This document shows positions 24,596 to 36,482 of a DNA stretch of 64,000 nucleotides, in pieces. Where the stretch lies: positions 1,015,646,001 to 1,015,710,000 of the forward strand of contig NC_056726.1 in assembly GCF_019279795.1 (NCBI RefSeq), read 5' to 3'. The notes beneath the pieces were generated by a model, which was given only the letters and a program-made list of their open reading frames with translations, did no database searches and was not told the origin of the DNA. A program made the position numbers and the translations under genes. The stretch is from Protopterus annectens. Its lineage: Eukaryota; Chordata; Ceratodontiformes; Protopteridae. The first letter of the stretch is position 1; every line of letters begins with the position of its first letter.

Positions 24596-26369
24596 TTATT
24601 TTGTAACAAACCATTGGAAGCACTTAATTGCCACAATCAATAAAACATTTAAAGACATACAAACAAAAAAAAAATGCCATCTTTGAATTTCTGTCATATT
24701 ACATAAAATAAACTAATGTTGTTAGTACCTTATTTAATGATGCAGTAAACGTGGGACTCCAAATTGTATCACAGTGACTAAATCAACAAAATAAGAGTTA
24801 ATAAGTTGCTAATTTGATTAGTTTCAGGTACCCAAGCCAAAGTTTTAAGCTGGTGAACTCTAATACTTGTGCAGGCAAGATTTGTTTTCATTTCTTTTGT
24901 CTGATGAAAGCCAGATGATTCATTTAGAATTCACAACCACCATAAGCAGACAAGCAGCAGTTTCTCAACTAAAGATGTAGAAAATGGATAATAAAAACAT
25001 TATCCACCAGCGATTGTTTTCAATTTTTGACAGTAATTGAGCTTTTATTTCTCCAGAATGAGATTCGACTTTATTACATCATCACATCACATTGGATTTG
25101 ATGTGCTCAGTCCCTATAACTGCTACATTTATGATGGTGCAGAGAATAGAGCCCTCAAATTAAGATATATGAAGTGTTAACAGCCCTAGCAAATTCCTTC
25201 ATCTTAAACAAACCTCAGGTATTTTAATGAAGTCCATTCAAATATCTTGTAGCACTGTATTTATTTAAAGAAGACTTCAGCAGACAAACCAGCACCATCT
25301 AACTGGCATTCTTCATGAAGACATAATGAAGGATTCTCAAATCTAGCTAGGTTTTCCTTACTGGGTAAACTTTCTAACATTTCTTTCATTTTTACTGTTA
25401 AGAATAAAGGAGTTTGATCTGTATTTGTTATAATTGCACAATATAAAAAAGCAGGAGATACTAAAAATTGCAATTTGTAGAATCTGAAATAAATTTTATA
25501 ACAATTATGCATGGAGCCAGAGTAATTAACTCTGACTTTTGTCAGTAAAAGCCAGCCGTCGTAGCCTACATTAACTAAACCAAGTATTCTGATATACCAA
25601 AGGAAATAATGACAAGAGAGTTTCCATCTGCATGCAGCATGTGTTAATTAACAAATCCCCAAAGACCAGTTGCTAATGCTACAGAGCATTACGGTAGTAT
25701 TCTGCACAGAGACTCAAACTACAAGTCATACACATTTCAGTAAAATTCCATTAATGACCGTAAACTGTTAGAACTGTTATGTCTATGCTTTTGTCATCAT
25801 CATGTAAAAGATTAAATTAATAGTGCTGTTTAGGTGTTTCTGTATGAAAGGAAGTCAGAATAGAGATGTTACTGATGACAACTGGCATTTAGTGCAAAGT
25901 TTACGGCTATGCGTTGTTAACAAGCTGCTTGTTGCTGTCATAGGTCTGATTTCTTTAGCCTCCATTTACTTACTGTATCCCTCTGAGCAAGTCATTTGAT
26001 TACATAGTGATGTGAGGCAATAGGAAAAATTCAGATAATTTCTTTGGTGATCTGAGTGTATACATACTACCTACCTATTAAGTTTCATGACTTGACTTTA
26101 TTGAAAAATGATTACTTCGGACAGTGAAAGCTGCCAGAGTTAAAGAATAAGTCAAAGCATTCATCTAAAACTTCTTCTGTGTTTTTCTGCTATGGTCTAT
26201 ATTATTAAAATTATATATACTTACATAAATAAAAAAAGTAAGTGGCTCCCATGCCATGGAAAAAAAACAAGATATCTATCAAAACAGTAACTACCCTACC
26301 TCTAGCTAGTTGGGCCTCCAAAAATACATAAAACTCCACAACTCAACCCTGCTAAATGACAGAGCCTTT
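24596..26369. other. unassigned AT-rich DNA
   Basis: Nothing recognisable. The 83-codon frame at 25261-25512 (minus) has no known motif. Confidence 0.5.
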
Positions 26370-27010
26370 CTAGAACCCTGACTCTAACCCTAAAACTCCC
26401 ACACAGTCTTTAACTCTAATCTGAAACATACTCCCTAAGACTCCCCTTCTGTTCACTAATCCAAAATTCCCCAATAGCCCCCTAACCCTAAATCTTTTAT
26501 CACACTCTGTCTGTCTCTTTCGGCTTTTCCCGGTTAGGGGTCGCCACCGTGGAACTCCAGTCCGCTAATGATTGGCAGTAGATTTTTATGTGCCGAGTTG
26601 CCACCCCTGATGCACAACCTTCAACGAAGGTACGTCCATTCACGCATGTCTCCCCACAGAAGACGCTCTAGCTGAGAATCGAAAGGGACAATGTCTTACT
26701 GTGAAGCAACAACGCTACCGCAGCACCACCACCACAGCTAAATCTTTACTAAACATAAATTCTCTGATTTTTTTCTTAACCTTAAAACTCCTCACCCACT
26801 GCATAAATCTAAATTCCCCAATTACTCAATAATTCTGCAATTCCCTTCGCATTTCCTTAACCTACATTTCCTAATTGGTCCCTAATTCTAAAACTTTCCT
26901 TTCCCTTCCTAACACTCCCCAACGACTGTCTAACTTGAAATTCCCCAATCAATCCTTAACCATAAACTCCCCTCCCTCTGACCCTAAGCCTATATGCCCC
27001 ATTCCCTTAC
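26370..27010. repeat. degenerate C-rich tandem tract, split by a SINE
   Basis: Loose repetition of CCCTAACCCTAAA, ATTCCCCAAT and AAACTCCC motifs with a period near 30-50 bp but high divergence. It is interrupted by SINE2 at 26508-26745. CCCTAA motifs here are telomere-like by sequence only: units are irregular. Confidence 0.6.
26508..26745 (-). mobile_element. SINE2 copy
   Basis: Minus-strand copy of the SINE at 12640-12877: tail complement TCTTTCGGCTTTTCCCGGTT, then GGGGTCGCCACCGTGGAACT at the left and the B-box complement GAGAATCGAAAGGGAC with head at the right (TACCGCAGCACCACC). Sequence is close to the other two copies, with a few substitutions. Confidence 0.9.
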
Positions 27011-29089
27011 ACCACTAAACTGCAAAAGTCCATCTTTTTAACAAAAAACACCAATGAAATAGTTATCGAAAAAACACAGTTCCTCTACCAGTAAAGCAAC
27101 ATTCAGACAAACATACTTTTACATAATGCTGCAAACCTTGTTTTACAAACACAGAGTGAATAAAACAAATAGACCCGGCTTACCTAAAGAAAGAGCTACC
27201 AGTCATAGCAGAGTTACACAATGGACATTTTTTCTGCTCCCTTGCCTTATATTTAACAAAGTTCTTGCAATAGTCAGAATCTTCATTCTTGCTTAACTGT
27301 ATAACAAAAAGTAATAAAATGATCATCAGAATTAAATTAAATTAATGACTAACCACGGAATGTAAAATATATAGCTATCTCTCTATCTAACAGGTACTAA
27401 ACCAGTAAAATGCAACTTAAAACTTGTATTTGAATAATGATTTCTAATAATATATACGGCAGCTTTGAATTACATGCAGATAGTCTTTATTTTGCATTCA
27501 ATGAGTGGATTGTGATAGTATGTGCTCCGATGAAAAGAGCAGTTAAGTTGCCAGTTTGTCAGTAATTATGCAGACATATGTATAAAATAATCTGTATCAG
27601 GATAAAGGAGTGAATCACACCTTGATAAGTTTGCAAAGCAGTTGTTTTCATATGAGGTCCTAAGGCATCGAGCAGCATATAGTTGTTCAAATATGTATGA
27701 ATGTCCAACACATCAAACATTAAAGATTTCTCCTAAAGAACATCAAGAATTAATATTAAAAAAAACAGCCCAAAACAAGTAGATAAACAGGAGGAAGTAA
27801 AAACAAACAAACAAAAAACAGCAGCAGAGAGTCCTTGTACTCCTCTACTCCTCCCCTTATTCCTCCAGCCCCCCACCCCATCAGTTCCAGCAGCACAATA
27901 TGGGGGCATGAAGTTAAAGTTTTAAAGTCCAGCAATGCAAAACAAAGTGTATGAAATTCAAAGTGCCAAGACTACAACGAAAATAATGATGGTGTCCTCG
28001 TCTCCAAATGAAAAAGAAAATAACTGTGATGACGTTTCAAGGGATCCAAAGAACTGATGATAACTTCTCTAATCCATTGTGGAAACTGTTGTACCAACAA
28101 GCAGCTCACTGACAGCTGCTGCTACTGTTTTTTTAACCAAAGCTAATATATCTACTGTCTCGTGCCTTCCTGCTGTCTTTCAGGTTTTTAAGTTTTTCTG
28201 TCAATGTTCGGTAAGTGATGTCTTCAATGTTCAACTTTCAATGTTCAATGGTTAGGATATTCGACCGCATTTCAGCAACTATATGCTGTTCAATGTCCCA
28301 GGACTGTGTTGTAAGTTATGAAGCTGGTCTATGTGTCAACATTTTTACAAAGGGGAGACATGTAAGACCTCCCTTGCATTTAAGACCTTTATTGGATGTA
28401 ACCTGGTCATGTGATGTAATGTTGGCTGTATATATTTGTGTCAGTGGTATTTGATGATAATTCTGGTGATATCCTATGGATAAAAGGGCTTAACTGCCTA
28501 TTAAAGCGCTGTGCAGAATTTCAGCTGTGTTACTGACTGTGATTTACTGGTAGAAACTTCAAGCTTGCTGTGTATGATTCCTGGGGAAACCATCTTTTCT
28601 GCGTGCTTGCTTTTGCTTATAAAATGCATTTTAAGACCTTGAATGGAAGGAAGGCAACCATGGCAATGATTACTTTGTGATGAACAGTTTTCCATTTATA
28701 GTGTTCTTGTAGCACTTCTAGATCTAGAGATACGAACATCTGTTTGAACTACGATTTAACTTCATGTTTTAAATGACTCTGGCCAGACTCATTGGGAGTT
28801 GATTACAAACTCCTAAGTACGCCATTGGAGGGAGTGCCTTAAGTGTTTGGACTGGTGCAGATGCCACTCCAAAGGGTTAAAGCAGTGAGCTGTTGTTCCT
28901 GTGGTACTATTAAGCTGTGCAGTGGAAAGAGACGTCCTTAGAATAGCAGCACAAAAAGAATTCCATTTATAAATCATAAGCATGTTTTTTCCATAAACAT
29001 GCAGCTCTGTGTTCTTTTCATCCCTCTCAGTATGAACATAAATCCTCAAGTAAACATAGGACTTTGTGAATGTACATTGCGGTGTATCT
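27011..29089. other. unassigned DNA
   Basis: No gene or repeat recognised apart from short A-rich and C-rich tracts (27790-27890). The frames at 28215-28454 and 28813-29049 are unsupported. Confidence 0.5.
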
Positions 29090-29119
29090 TAACTCCTAAG
29101 GCAATGTTATTACTGATGC

Positions 29120-29745
29120 ACTCTATCTCATGATGTGCTCGTGCATGATCTAAGCATTCCATCCCTTCTGTTATGACTAATATTGTGTCTCATGATGTGT
29201 TCATACATATTGTAAGCATTGCAGCGTTTCTGTTACTACTGTATCATTGTGTCTCATGATGTCTTCTTGCATAATCTAAGCATTTCTCCCTTCTGTTACT
29301 ACTATAACATTGTGTCCCATGATGTGTTCTTGCATAATCTAAGCATTCCATCCTTTCTGTTATGACTGTAATATTGTGTCATATGATGTGTTCATACATA
29401 TTGTAAGCATTGCAGCATTTCTGTTACTACTGTATCATTGTGTCTCATGATGTCTTCTTGCATAATCTAAGCATTTCTCCCTTCTGTTACTACTATAACA
29501 TTGTGTCCCATGATGTGTTCTTGCATAATCTAAGCATTCCATCCTTTCTGTTATGACTGTAATATTGTGTCATATGATGTGTTCACACATATTGTAAACA
29601 TTCCAGCATTTCTGTTATTACTGTATCACTGTGTCTCATGATGTGTTCTTGCAGAATCTGAGCATTCCTTCCCTTCTATTACTGCTATAATATTGTGTCT
29701 CATTATGTGTTCTTGCATAATCTAAGCATTCCAGCCCAGGTCTCA
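29120..29745. repeat. 61 bp tandem array with three-unit higher-order period
   Basis: Units follow TCATGATGTGTTCTTGCATA, ATCTAAGCATTCCATCCTTT, CTGTTATGACTGTAATATTGTG. About ten units are present. Three successive variants (CATACATATTGTAAGCATTG type, TCTTCTTGCATAATC type, GTTCTTGCATAATC type) repeat as a block of about 183 bp, 29191-29373 and 29374-29556, with near identity. This means the array grew by duplicating three-unit blocks. Confidence 0.9.
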
Positions 29746-31019
29746 CTACTCCTATGTACATGATGTCATGTCTCCTGTTCTTGTACTGTGCAACCATGCC
29801 ATTTGCTCTGTTACTGCTATTGCATACTGTACCATGGCACTTCTTACAGTGTAATATCTGATCTCATCTGTTACTGCTCTTGCATGCAAAGACATCTCTT
29901 GTTCCTATACAGTCCAAGAATGTCGGCTCTGCAGCTAATACTGCTGCTTCATATTTGCTGGTCTGTCTTTATACAGTTTGGTGGTGTTATCATGTAGGGT
30001 TGGTCAGTATTGTCTTCTGCAGTCCAAGTTTGTCAGTTATTCAGCGGTGGTCCTATGGCATATTCTTATACAGTCTGAGCATACCAGGTCATCTGTTACT
30101 GTTCTTGCATACCATCACATGGAGCAGTCTTGTAATAAAGATGAATGTAATTCATCAAAGTTATACCATCCTGAGTACCTTTTATTGGTGCATATACACA
30201 TCCCAAAGCAATGCTTATCTGTCTACTCTAAAAACTTTTAATATATGTCTTATATTTATCCCTCCATTTGTTGCCCAGGTTATAGCTGAAAAGGGTTTGA
30301 GCACCATTTCCCCTCCCCCCGTTAACAAAATGAATAAATTCAGTTTGAAAAGACTGTAACAACTTTCATCTATTTCAGTAAGCACTGCATTTGCCTGGTG
30401 TAAGATACAAATAGTGTGACTCACAATGGCTCAGTATGGAGGGTTCTTCCTATCAAAAAGTGTGGTCTCAGTGCTGGCTATTAGCAATGATGTATACCAG
30501 CCATGTATGAGAAAAACGTGAGATACCGGATGACTGTGACACCCTTTGTGCATGTCCTACACTTTAGGGAATAACCTTTCTCTTATATGTGGTTAGAGTA
30601 ACCTTTCCCTTATATGTGGTTAGAGTAACCTTTCCCCTATATGTCATTATAAGTTTAGAATACAAGCGTCTTTAGTCAATGGGGGAAATTACTTTGGCAG
30701 CAATTCTCTATATTGAATACATTTTGAGCACTTTGGAACTGTTTATTTTTGATACCTAACACAATGTAGTATTTATTTTAATGTATGTGTTCAGTAACAG
30801 AAATAGTTCTAAAAAATTCATAAGTTCAAGTTTTGAGGGCCTGGAAAGGAAACAGCCAGGTCAGAATTTTAGGGATTTGCTTCTCATAATTTGCTATTGG
30901 CAATTTCATGATTGATATCGTGTAAAACTTTGATTATGATTTTGATCAGGATTAGAGAACTAATTTCAAGGCTTTACCACAAAAAAACAAAAACAAAACA
31001 GTATTCCTGATCATTTTCT
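29746..31019. other. unassigned DNA, with decayed continuation of the 61 bp array
   Basis: From 29746 to about 30130, phrases such as CTGTTACTGCTATTGCATAC and CTTGCATGC recur irregularly, suggesting older decayed units. Beyond that nothing is recognised. The overlapping frames at 29788-30359 fall in this low-complexity stretch and are not credible genes. Confidence 0.45.
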
Positions 31020-31020
31020 C

Positions 31021-31067
31021 TGGCATACACATAAACACAAACACATACACAAACACGCACACACGCA

Positions 31068-31125
<58 letters not shown>
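31021..31125. repeat. (CA)n microsatellite
   Basis: Interrupted CA (ACACAAACAC, ACGCACACACG) leading into a pure run of about 30 units. Confidence 0.95.
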
Positions 31126-31126
<1 letters not shown>

Positions 31127-31574
31127 CACAGTCTGGTGGTCTAGTGTGCAATAAATGAAATTTCCTATAGGATTAGAGATTGAATTTTGTCACAAATGAC
31201 AAAGCAACATTATGTTAATAATGTTTTTTTTACGTCCAATTTGCTAGTAATGCCATTTTTTCAAATGGTTAGTTGTAGTTTTTTTTGTTTACATTTTACC
31301 CATTAACTTTATATCTCTTATTTTAAAAAAGGTTAATGTGGTGTGAGCCATGTGGCTGATGGTTATTTTTGTGAAGTTTGGTGTATATTTGTGAGTTTAT
31401 AGTACATGAAATTTTAATATAACAATTATCGATGCTTGTTTGAGAGAAGAAATGAGAAAAAAACTATAAGGAATGTTGGGATGAGAAACAGAATTCTGAT
31501 TGAATACGTCTTTGATAGCTGTTTGAAGCACTAGTCGTTTTAGTCCAGACCATACTCAATAATTCTCCTATATG

Positions 31575-31576
<2 letters not shown>

Positions 31577-31667
<91 letters not shown>

Positions 31668-31680
31668 TATAGATATATTA
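31577..31680. repeat. (CA)n(TA)n compound microsatellite
   Basis: CA run of about 16 units to 31608, followed by TA run to about 31665 and an imperfect TAGATA end. Confidence 0.95.
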
Positions 31681-31924
31681 TATAAACACCAGAAGAGAAT
31701 GGAAGTCAGTTAATGAGGCACCAGTGTGGATCGTATGGCACCGGAGGGAGACATCAAGGGAACAGAAAACTATTTCCTGAACTTTCCACAAGAACTATAT
31801 TCTTGCCACTGAGTTGTGTGAAAGCTACAGTAGGCAAGGGAAAATCATACTGCTGGCCTACCATAAGTAAAAGAAGAAAAGACAGGGCCCAAATGTTCAG
31901 AGATTCAGGAGACCATATATCTTT

Positions 31925-33695
31925 GGTTAATAGGCTCATAGGTACTTGTATGGCTATTGGTCTGTTAGGATCTTAAGAAGCCTAGCCTAACATTCCCATG
32001 GTAGTTTTTAGCCATTGCCTTTTGTGTTCCAATAACCCATAGGAAGGTAGAACACAGAAATGTTGGGGTATTTACTTGCTGCTCCTGTCCATGAGGGACA
32101 CAGTTGCTAAACCAGGAGTAAAGTTACAGTTTTCAAAATATTTTGTCAAAGTTACATTTCAGTAGAATAGAAAAAGCACAACTTTATGCGGAGTGGATGA
32201 CAGTTCCTTAAAAGAGGTATTTCCCATGATACATATCTATCCATCTAACATGTTCTAATTATTTTGCAAAAAGAAAGACTGAAATCCCTTGAATGGGTAT
32301 TCACAGTACTACTGGACTTGCAATTGTATCATAGGTCTGACAAGAAGACTGTTGAGGCTCCATAAATGAGGAAGAGGTCATCTTAGGAACGTGAATGATA
32401 TTGAGTAGAAGGGCAAGGCTTAGAGATGGTCTATATTGTTTTTCAGATTTTAGGCCCTTGATTTTTATAGTAAGAAACTGCTGTGGTCACTTGTGTCAAA
32501 TAAGGTATTATATTCAATGATTGGCCTGATGACAGCCAAGTACAGTAGAATGATTACATCCCTGGACTTGGATCCCATACCTTTAGATATAAGGTGTGTA
32601 ATGAGAAAACATAAGTCTCCAGATCCCTGACTACAGGATTAACTTTCAGGAGTGTGTTGTCAATGTGATATATACAAGGGAAGTCATGCTTGCTGAAGGA
32701 TGTGATTGTATAGTTCTAGGAATTCTTTTTTAGCCCATGCTTTTGACACCAGATATTGCTTTCCAAAGATCTTCTTTTAGGGTTTTGGTGTCCTCTGGGG
32801 AGTTTTATATGGCAGTAAGTTTACAGTTGTCTGCAAACCTGGTCAGCCATAAACCCTTAAGATTTGATCTGATCTCTGAAAAGTAAATGCCAAAGAGGAA
32901 TGACCCAAGGATTGAACCCTGGGCTACATCACTAGTGACAGGTCTTTTGAAGTAGGTAGAGCTGCCCACTGTAATTTCTTAGTTTTTATTTGTGAGGCAG
33001 TTTGCTATCCAATGAGTTACATCAGGACTTGCATTTAGCTGGGATAGTTTATATATGATACCTAAGTGTGGGATGGTATTGAATGCCTTTGTAAGTTCTA
33101 GGTATAGGGTATACACTGATTTGCCCTCATCCTTTGCTTTAGTAGCTTTCTCAAAGAAGTCATCCAGGTTAAGTAGGCAGGATCTGCTGCTGATAAATCT
33201 AAACTGGCTTGGGTTGAGAATTTATAGGTCACCTACGTCCTCATTTATTAATTCTATAATGTTCTTTTCCATAGCCTTGCAGATGAGGCTGGCCTGCTGT
33301 ATGGGTCTATAATTACTCTGGTCTGTTGACATCCCCTTTCTGCATGGTGATGACTGTTGCCCATTCATCATGGCATAGAGCCTGTTTGGAGGAAAATATT
33401 GAATAACTTCTGTAGGGGTCTCACAAGCAATTTTTAGTAGGCAGCCAGGTATGTTATCTGGCCCCATCAGACTAGTGCTATTGGCTTTGGGTAATGTCTT
33501 GAGGACTTGCTCATGGGAGATTTCATGTGGGGGGTGTAGGTGCAGAATGTGATCTGGGAATATGGAAGTGGAAGGGGGGTTGAATGGCTATGTACTCTTT
33601 GTCTGAATATGCAGTAACCTTTATTGTAAGCTTATGGAGTGATTAGCATTATTTCTGAGATTTCTGTCATAATGGGTGGATATTTCTGCCTCTTA
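31925..33695 (-). mobile_element. CR1 LINE copy E, 5'-truncated and old
   Basis: Minus strand. The 3' end at 31930-31990 retains the TATGAGC-type tail and GGCTAGGCTTCTTAAG. The RT region 32820-33470 is recognisable (GPDNIPGCLL, NYRPIQQASLICKAMEKNII, INEDVGDL, and complements of FVKG-like and AFDTIPH-like stretches). The 5' limit is placed where similarity fades before copy F. There are many stops and indels, so this is among the older CR1 copies here. Confidence 0.82.
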
Positions 33696-34374
33696 TCTGG
33701 TTTAGGGTCATAGGAGGTTACTAGGCTAGCAGCCCTAGAGCCCTTACAAGGTTAGCCATGTTAATCCTGAGCTGCTTCAATTGTTCTTGGTTAGATAGAC
33801 GTAATTCACAGAGCAAGTCTATGATAAACACTGACTACCCCTGTCATTGAGGGACATGGGGTACCACCCTCAGGGTGAATTTGTGGTCTCCCATTCATTT
33901 GTCCATGTTGCATTTGAACATGGTAAGTGAGGAGCTCTGCTTCACATGAACTGGAAATTTATTCCAGAGTAGCAGCAATCTCGGGGAGATAAAGCTATCT
34001 CTCCAGGATGTTCTTTTAATGTTACAGGCTAGATTAAGATCCCTAGAGTGAGTAACTCTTGTGCCATTTGACTGTTGGAAGTGCAGCATATCCATAAGGG
34101 CAGGGTCAGAGATCCCTGTAGGTCAGGCACAAGTCTCCTCTCAGCAGCCTATATGATACTGAGTACAGTGGCAGGGCTTTCAGTCTATCTACATAAATCA
34201 TGGTTAGGAGGCATGGTATTTTCTTGGTGAGAAACCTCTTTGGTCTCTCAAGCTGCTGCAGGTGTCTGGTGAGGTGCATGCAGAAGGATGTATATCACAT
34301 AATCGAAATCCCACAATATCGAACACCATAAGGTCGAACTTGGAATGTCAAAATGTGATATAATCGAAAGCTCA

Positions 34375-34413
34375 GAACAACAAATTTTTTCCCAGGGAAA
34401 AAATTTGCTGTTC
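34375..34413. repeat. foldback hairpin (left) in the TIR element
   Basis: CAAATTTTTTCCC and GGGAAAAAATTTG pair perfectly around a single central A. With the outer GAACA/TGTTC arms the stem reaches 18 of 19 pairs. Confidence 0.9.
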
Positions 34414-34469
34414 CAAGAAACACACACACAACACAAGCACACCAAAAAAATTAATTTGCATATATACAC

Positions 34470-34810
34470 TTAAAATCCTACTTCTAACCCTACACTAAAC
34501 CGTACATACACTACTATCTATCCACTTACCTTAACCCAAACCCTAACCCTAAGGTCTGTAACTATTGTACGCTCACCTTACCCGCTCCCTAACCCTAAGG
34601 TCCCTAACTATTGCACACTCACCTTACCCGCTCCCTAACCCTAAGGTCCATAACTATTGCACACTCACCTTACCCGCTCCCTAACCCTAAGATCCCTAAC
34701 TATCACACACTCATCTTACCCGCTCCCTAACCCTAAGGCCCCTAAATATCACACACACACCTTACCCACTCCTTAACCCTGAGGTCCCTAACTATCCCAT
34801 TCCCACACTC
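34470..34810. repeat. 45-47 bp tandem array with CCCTAA motifs
   Basis: Units read CTCCCTAACCCTAAGGTCCC, TAACTATTGCACACTCACCT and TACCCG. About seven are visible, diverging toward the right end. The CCCTAACCCTAA core is vertebrate-telomere-like, but only two hexamers occur per unit, so this is not a telomere remnant. Confidence 0.88.
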
Positions 34811-34904
34811 ACCTTAACCTGGTCCGTTCGCACACTTACCTTAACCCAGTCCGTATCCTTCTCGCCACAGTAGAGAAAATAGTGAAGCGGCAGAAACAGC
34901 CCAT

Positions 34905-34938
34905 CAAATTCTTTCCCTAGGAAAGAATTTGATGTTCT
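34905..34938. repeat. foldback hairpin (right) in the TIR element
   Basis: CATCAAATTCTTTC and GAAAGAATTTGATG form a perfect 14 bp stem around CCTAG. Its sequence is related to the left hairpin, so both came from one ancestral palindrome. Confidence 0.9.
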
Positions 34939-36110
34939 GCAGCTTGCTATTTTCAGCATTCTCTGTTTTGGGTTCGATACTACTTCGATGTTATAATATA
35001 AACCCCATGCAGAAGGCAGCACTGTACCTATTGATGGTCTGATAAGGGTCGAGGACAGTGGAGTTATAACATCCTTATACCTAGATGTGATGCCTTTACT
35101 TATGAGATACATAACGTAGAAGGCTTTACTTACAATGTGGAAACTTGGTGGTCAAAATTCAGATTGCTATTTCCCTGTGTTCCCCAATCTCGTGTCAGTG
35201 GGTATGAACTTTCGGGGTGGTGCTCTCGATATTGTAATTAGTGGTGAATTCTGCTTTGCCAAAGAGGATAATAATGCACTTTTTTGCATTTAATTTTAAA
35301 CTGTGGCTTTGACACCAATCATCTGTCTGTGTTAGCCCCTCCTGTAATATGTAAACATCATTGGGAGACTCAATTGTTGCACCCACTTTTCAATCATTAG
35401 CGAACCTGATAAGCCAAAGGATGTCTACTTTAGCCTGGAATTCTGAGAAATAGATTCCAAATAGTAGAGGGCCCAGCACAGTCTGCTGGTAGAGGTGCTC
35501 ACCAACTACGACAGTATGTGTTCTGCTGGTGAACCAATTGGCTACCCATCTAATGATGTAAGGGTTGATCCCCAGTTGGGAGAGTTTCTCAATGAGACTT
35601 GAGTGGGGAATTGTGTCAAAAGCCATGGCTAGGTCAAGATAGGCAGTATGTACTGTCTTACCTATATCCAGGGCTTTGGTGACTTTCTTGAAAAAGTCTA
35701 CTAGTTTTAATAAGCATGATCTACCCTTAACAAAACCAAACTGGGTTGGGTCTAGAGTTTGAAGGTCACCTATGTCCTTGCTGATAAAGTCCATGATGAT
35801 TTTTTTCCATGACCTTGCAGATGAGACTGGCTAGACTTATGGCTCTATAGATCCCAAGGTCAGTTGATAGCACCCCCCTCCTTTGTTCAACGGGAGTACA
35901 GTTGCTGTTCTCTGCTGGATTAAAGTCAGTTCTCAGGCTATGGTTAAAAAGAATGCCAAGTGGGTCCCTTAAGTCTGGTCTTAGATTGTTTACTAAACAA
36001 TTGTCTGGTCCTGAAAAAGCAAGCCAGCCTGGTGGACCTCAAGTATAAAGCGATTATATAACAAAAGAAAGAAACTGCTGTCTAAGAACAGGAGGGAATG
36101 GACTCAACAA

Positions 36111-36402
36111 CATACCTCTCAACCTTTTAGAGCAACAAATCTGGACAAAGCCATAAATAAACTTGGGATAAAGGCCCCAAAAGAGGGACAATTTTTAAAT
36201 ATTGCTCTTGCAAACTTAGAAAGCAAGAATTTTCTGAAGGGTGTGAAGTCTGAAACTCAAATGTCTGTCATTATTTTATAACTTCAGTATAATGATTTGG
36301 CACTAATTTGCCAGAAAAACACATTTTTTTTTAAAAAACAGACCAAAAATATGAGGCAAAAATGTGGACATTCTGTGAAAATCTGTACAGTTGAGAGGTA
36401 TG
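36111..36402 (-). mobile_element. MITE family M, copy M1
   Basis: 292 bp bounded by perfect inverted ends CATACCTCTCAAC and GTTGAGAGGTATG. Internal landmarks on the minus strand: GTCCACATTTTTGCCTCATA, TTTTTGGTCTGTT, GTTTCAGACTTC, AAAAATTGTCCCTC. The flanks ACTCAACAA and CAGCAGAGG are explained by a short duplication of about 6 bp of CR1 sequence. No coding capacity. Confidence 0.88.
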
Positions 36403-36482
36403 CAGCAGAGGAAGAATTCCCTTCACAGAATGAACAAGCAAATCAGAAATCTTGTCAAGTCCTCTAAGCTAATTACAAAAGT

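Larger units (their letters stand above)
34288..35003. mobile_element. non-autonomous TIR element with foldbacks and internal tandem array
   Basis: Inserted in CR1 copy F between two copies of CATGCAGAAGG (34277-34287 and about 35006-35016), an 11 bp target duplication. Ends are imperfect inverted repeats: GTATATCACATAATCGAA on the left against the complement of TTCGATGTTATAATATAAAC on the right. TCGAA motifs recur four times near the left end. Two hairpins (34375-34413, 34905-34938) flank about 7 units of a 45-47 bp repeat. It has no coding capacity. A Mutator-like origin is possible from the duplication length but unproven. Confidence 0.8.
33708..36014 (-). mobile_element. CR1 LINE copy F: 3' portion of a 5'-inverted insertion
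   Basis: Minus strand from the 3' tail (CTAGTAACCTCCTATGA at 33708) up to the GPDN motif that opens the RT (about 36010). Contains FISKDIGDLQTLDPTQFGFV, YLDLAMAFDTIPHS, MGATIESPNDVYILQEGL, the C-terminal ISKGITSRYKDVI and MDMLHFQQSNGTRVTHSRDL. Interrupted at 34288-35003 by a TIR element. It abuts copy G head-to-head, and G carries precisely the upstream coding segment, so F and G are one LINE insertion. Confidence 0.88.

Noticed and set aside
29788-30359. Overlapping 69-, 87- and 159-codon frames
   Set aside because: They overlap in three frames in a degraded tandem-repeat region with no motif.
34470-34810. Interstitial telomere remnant
   Set aside because: CCCTAA occurs only twice per 45-47 bp unit and the array is internal to a TIR element with a target duplication.
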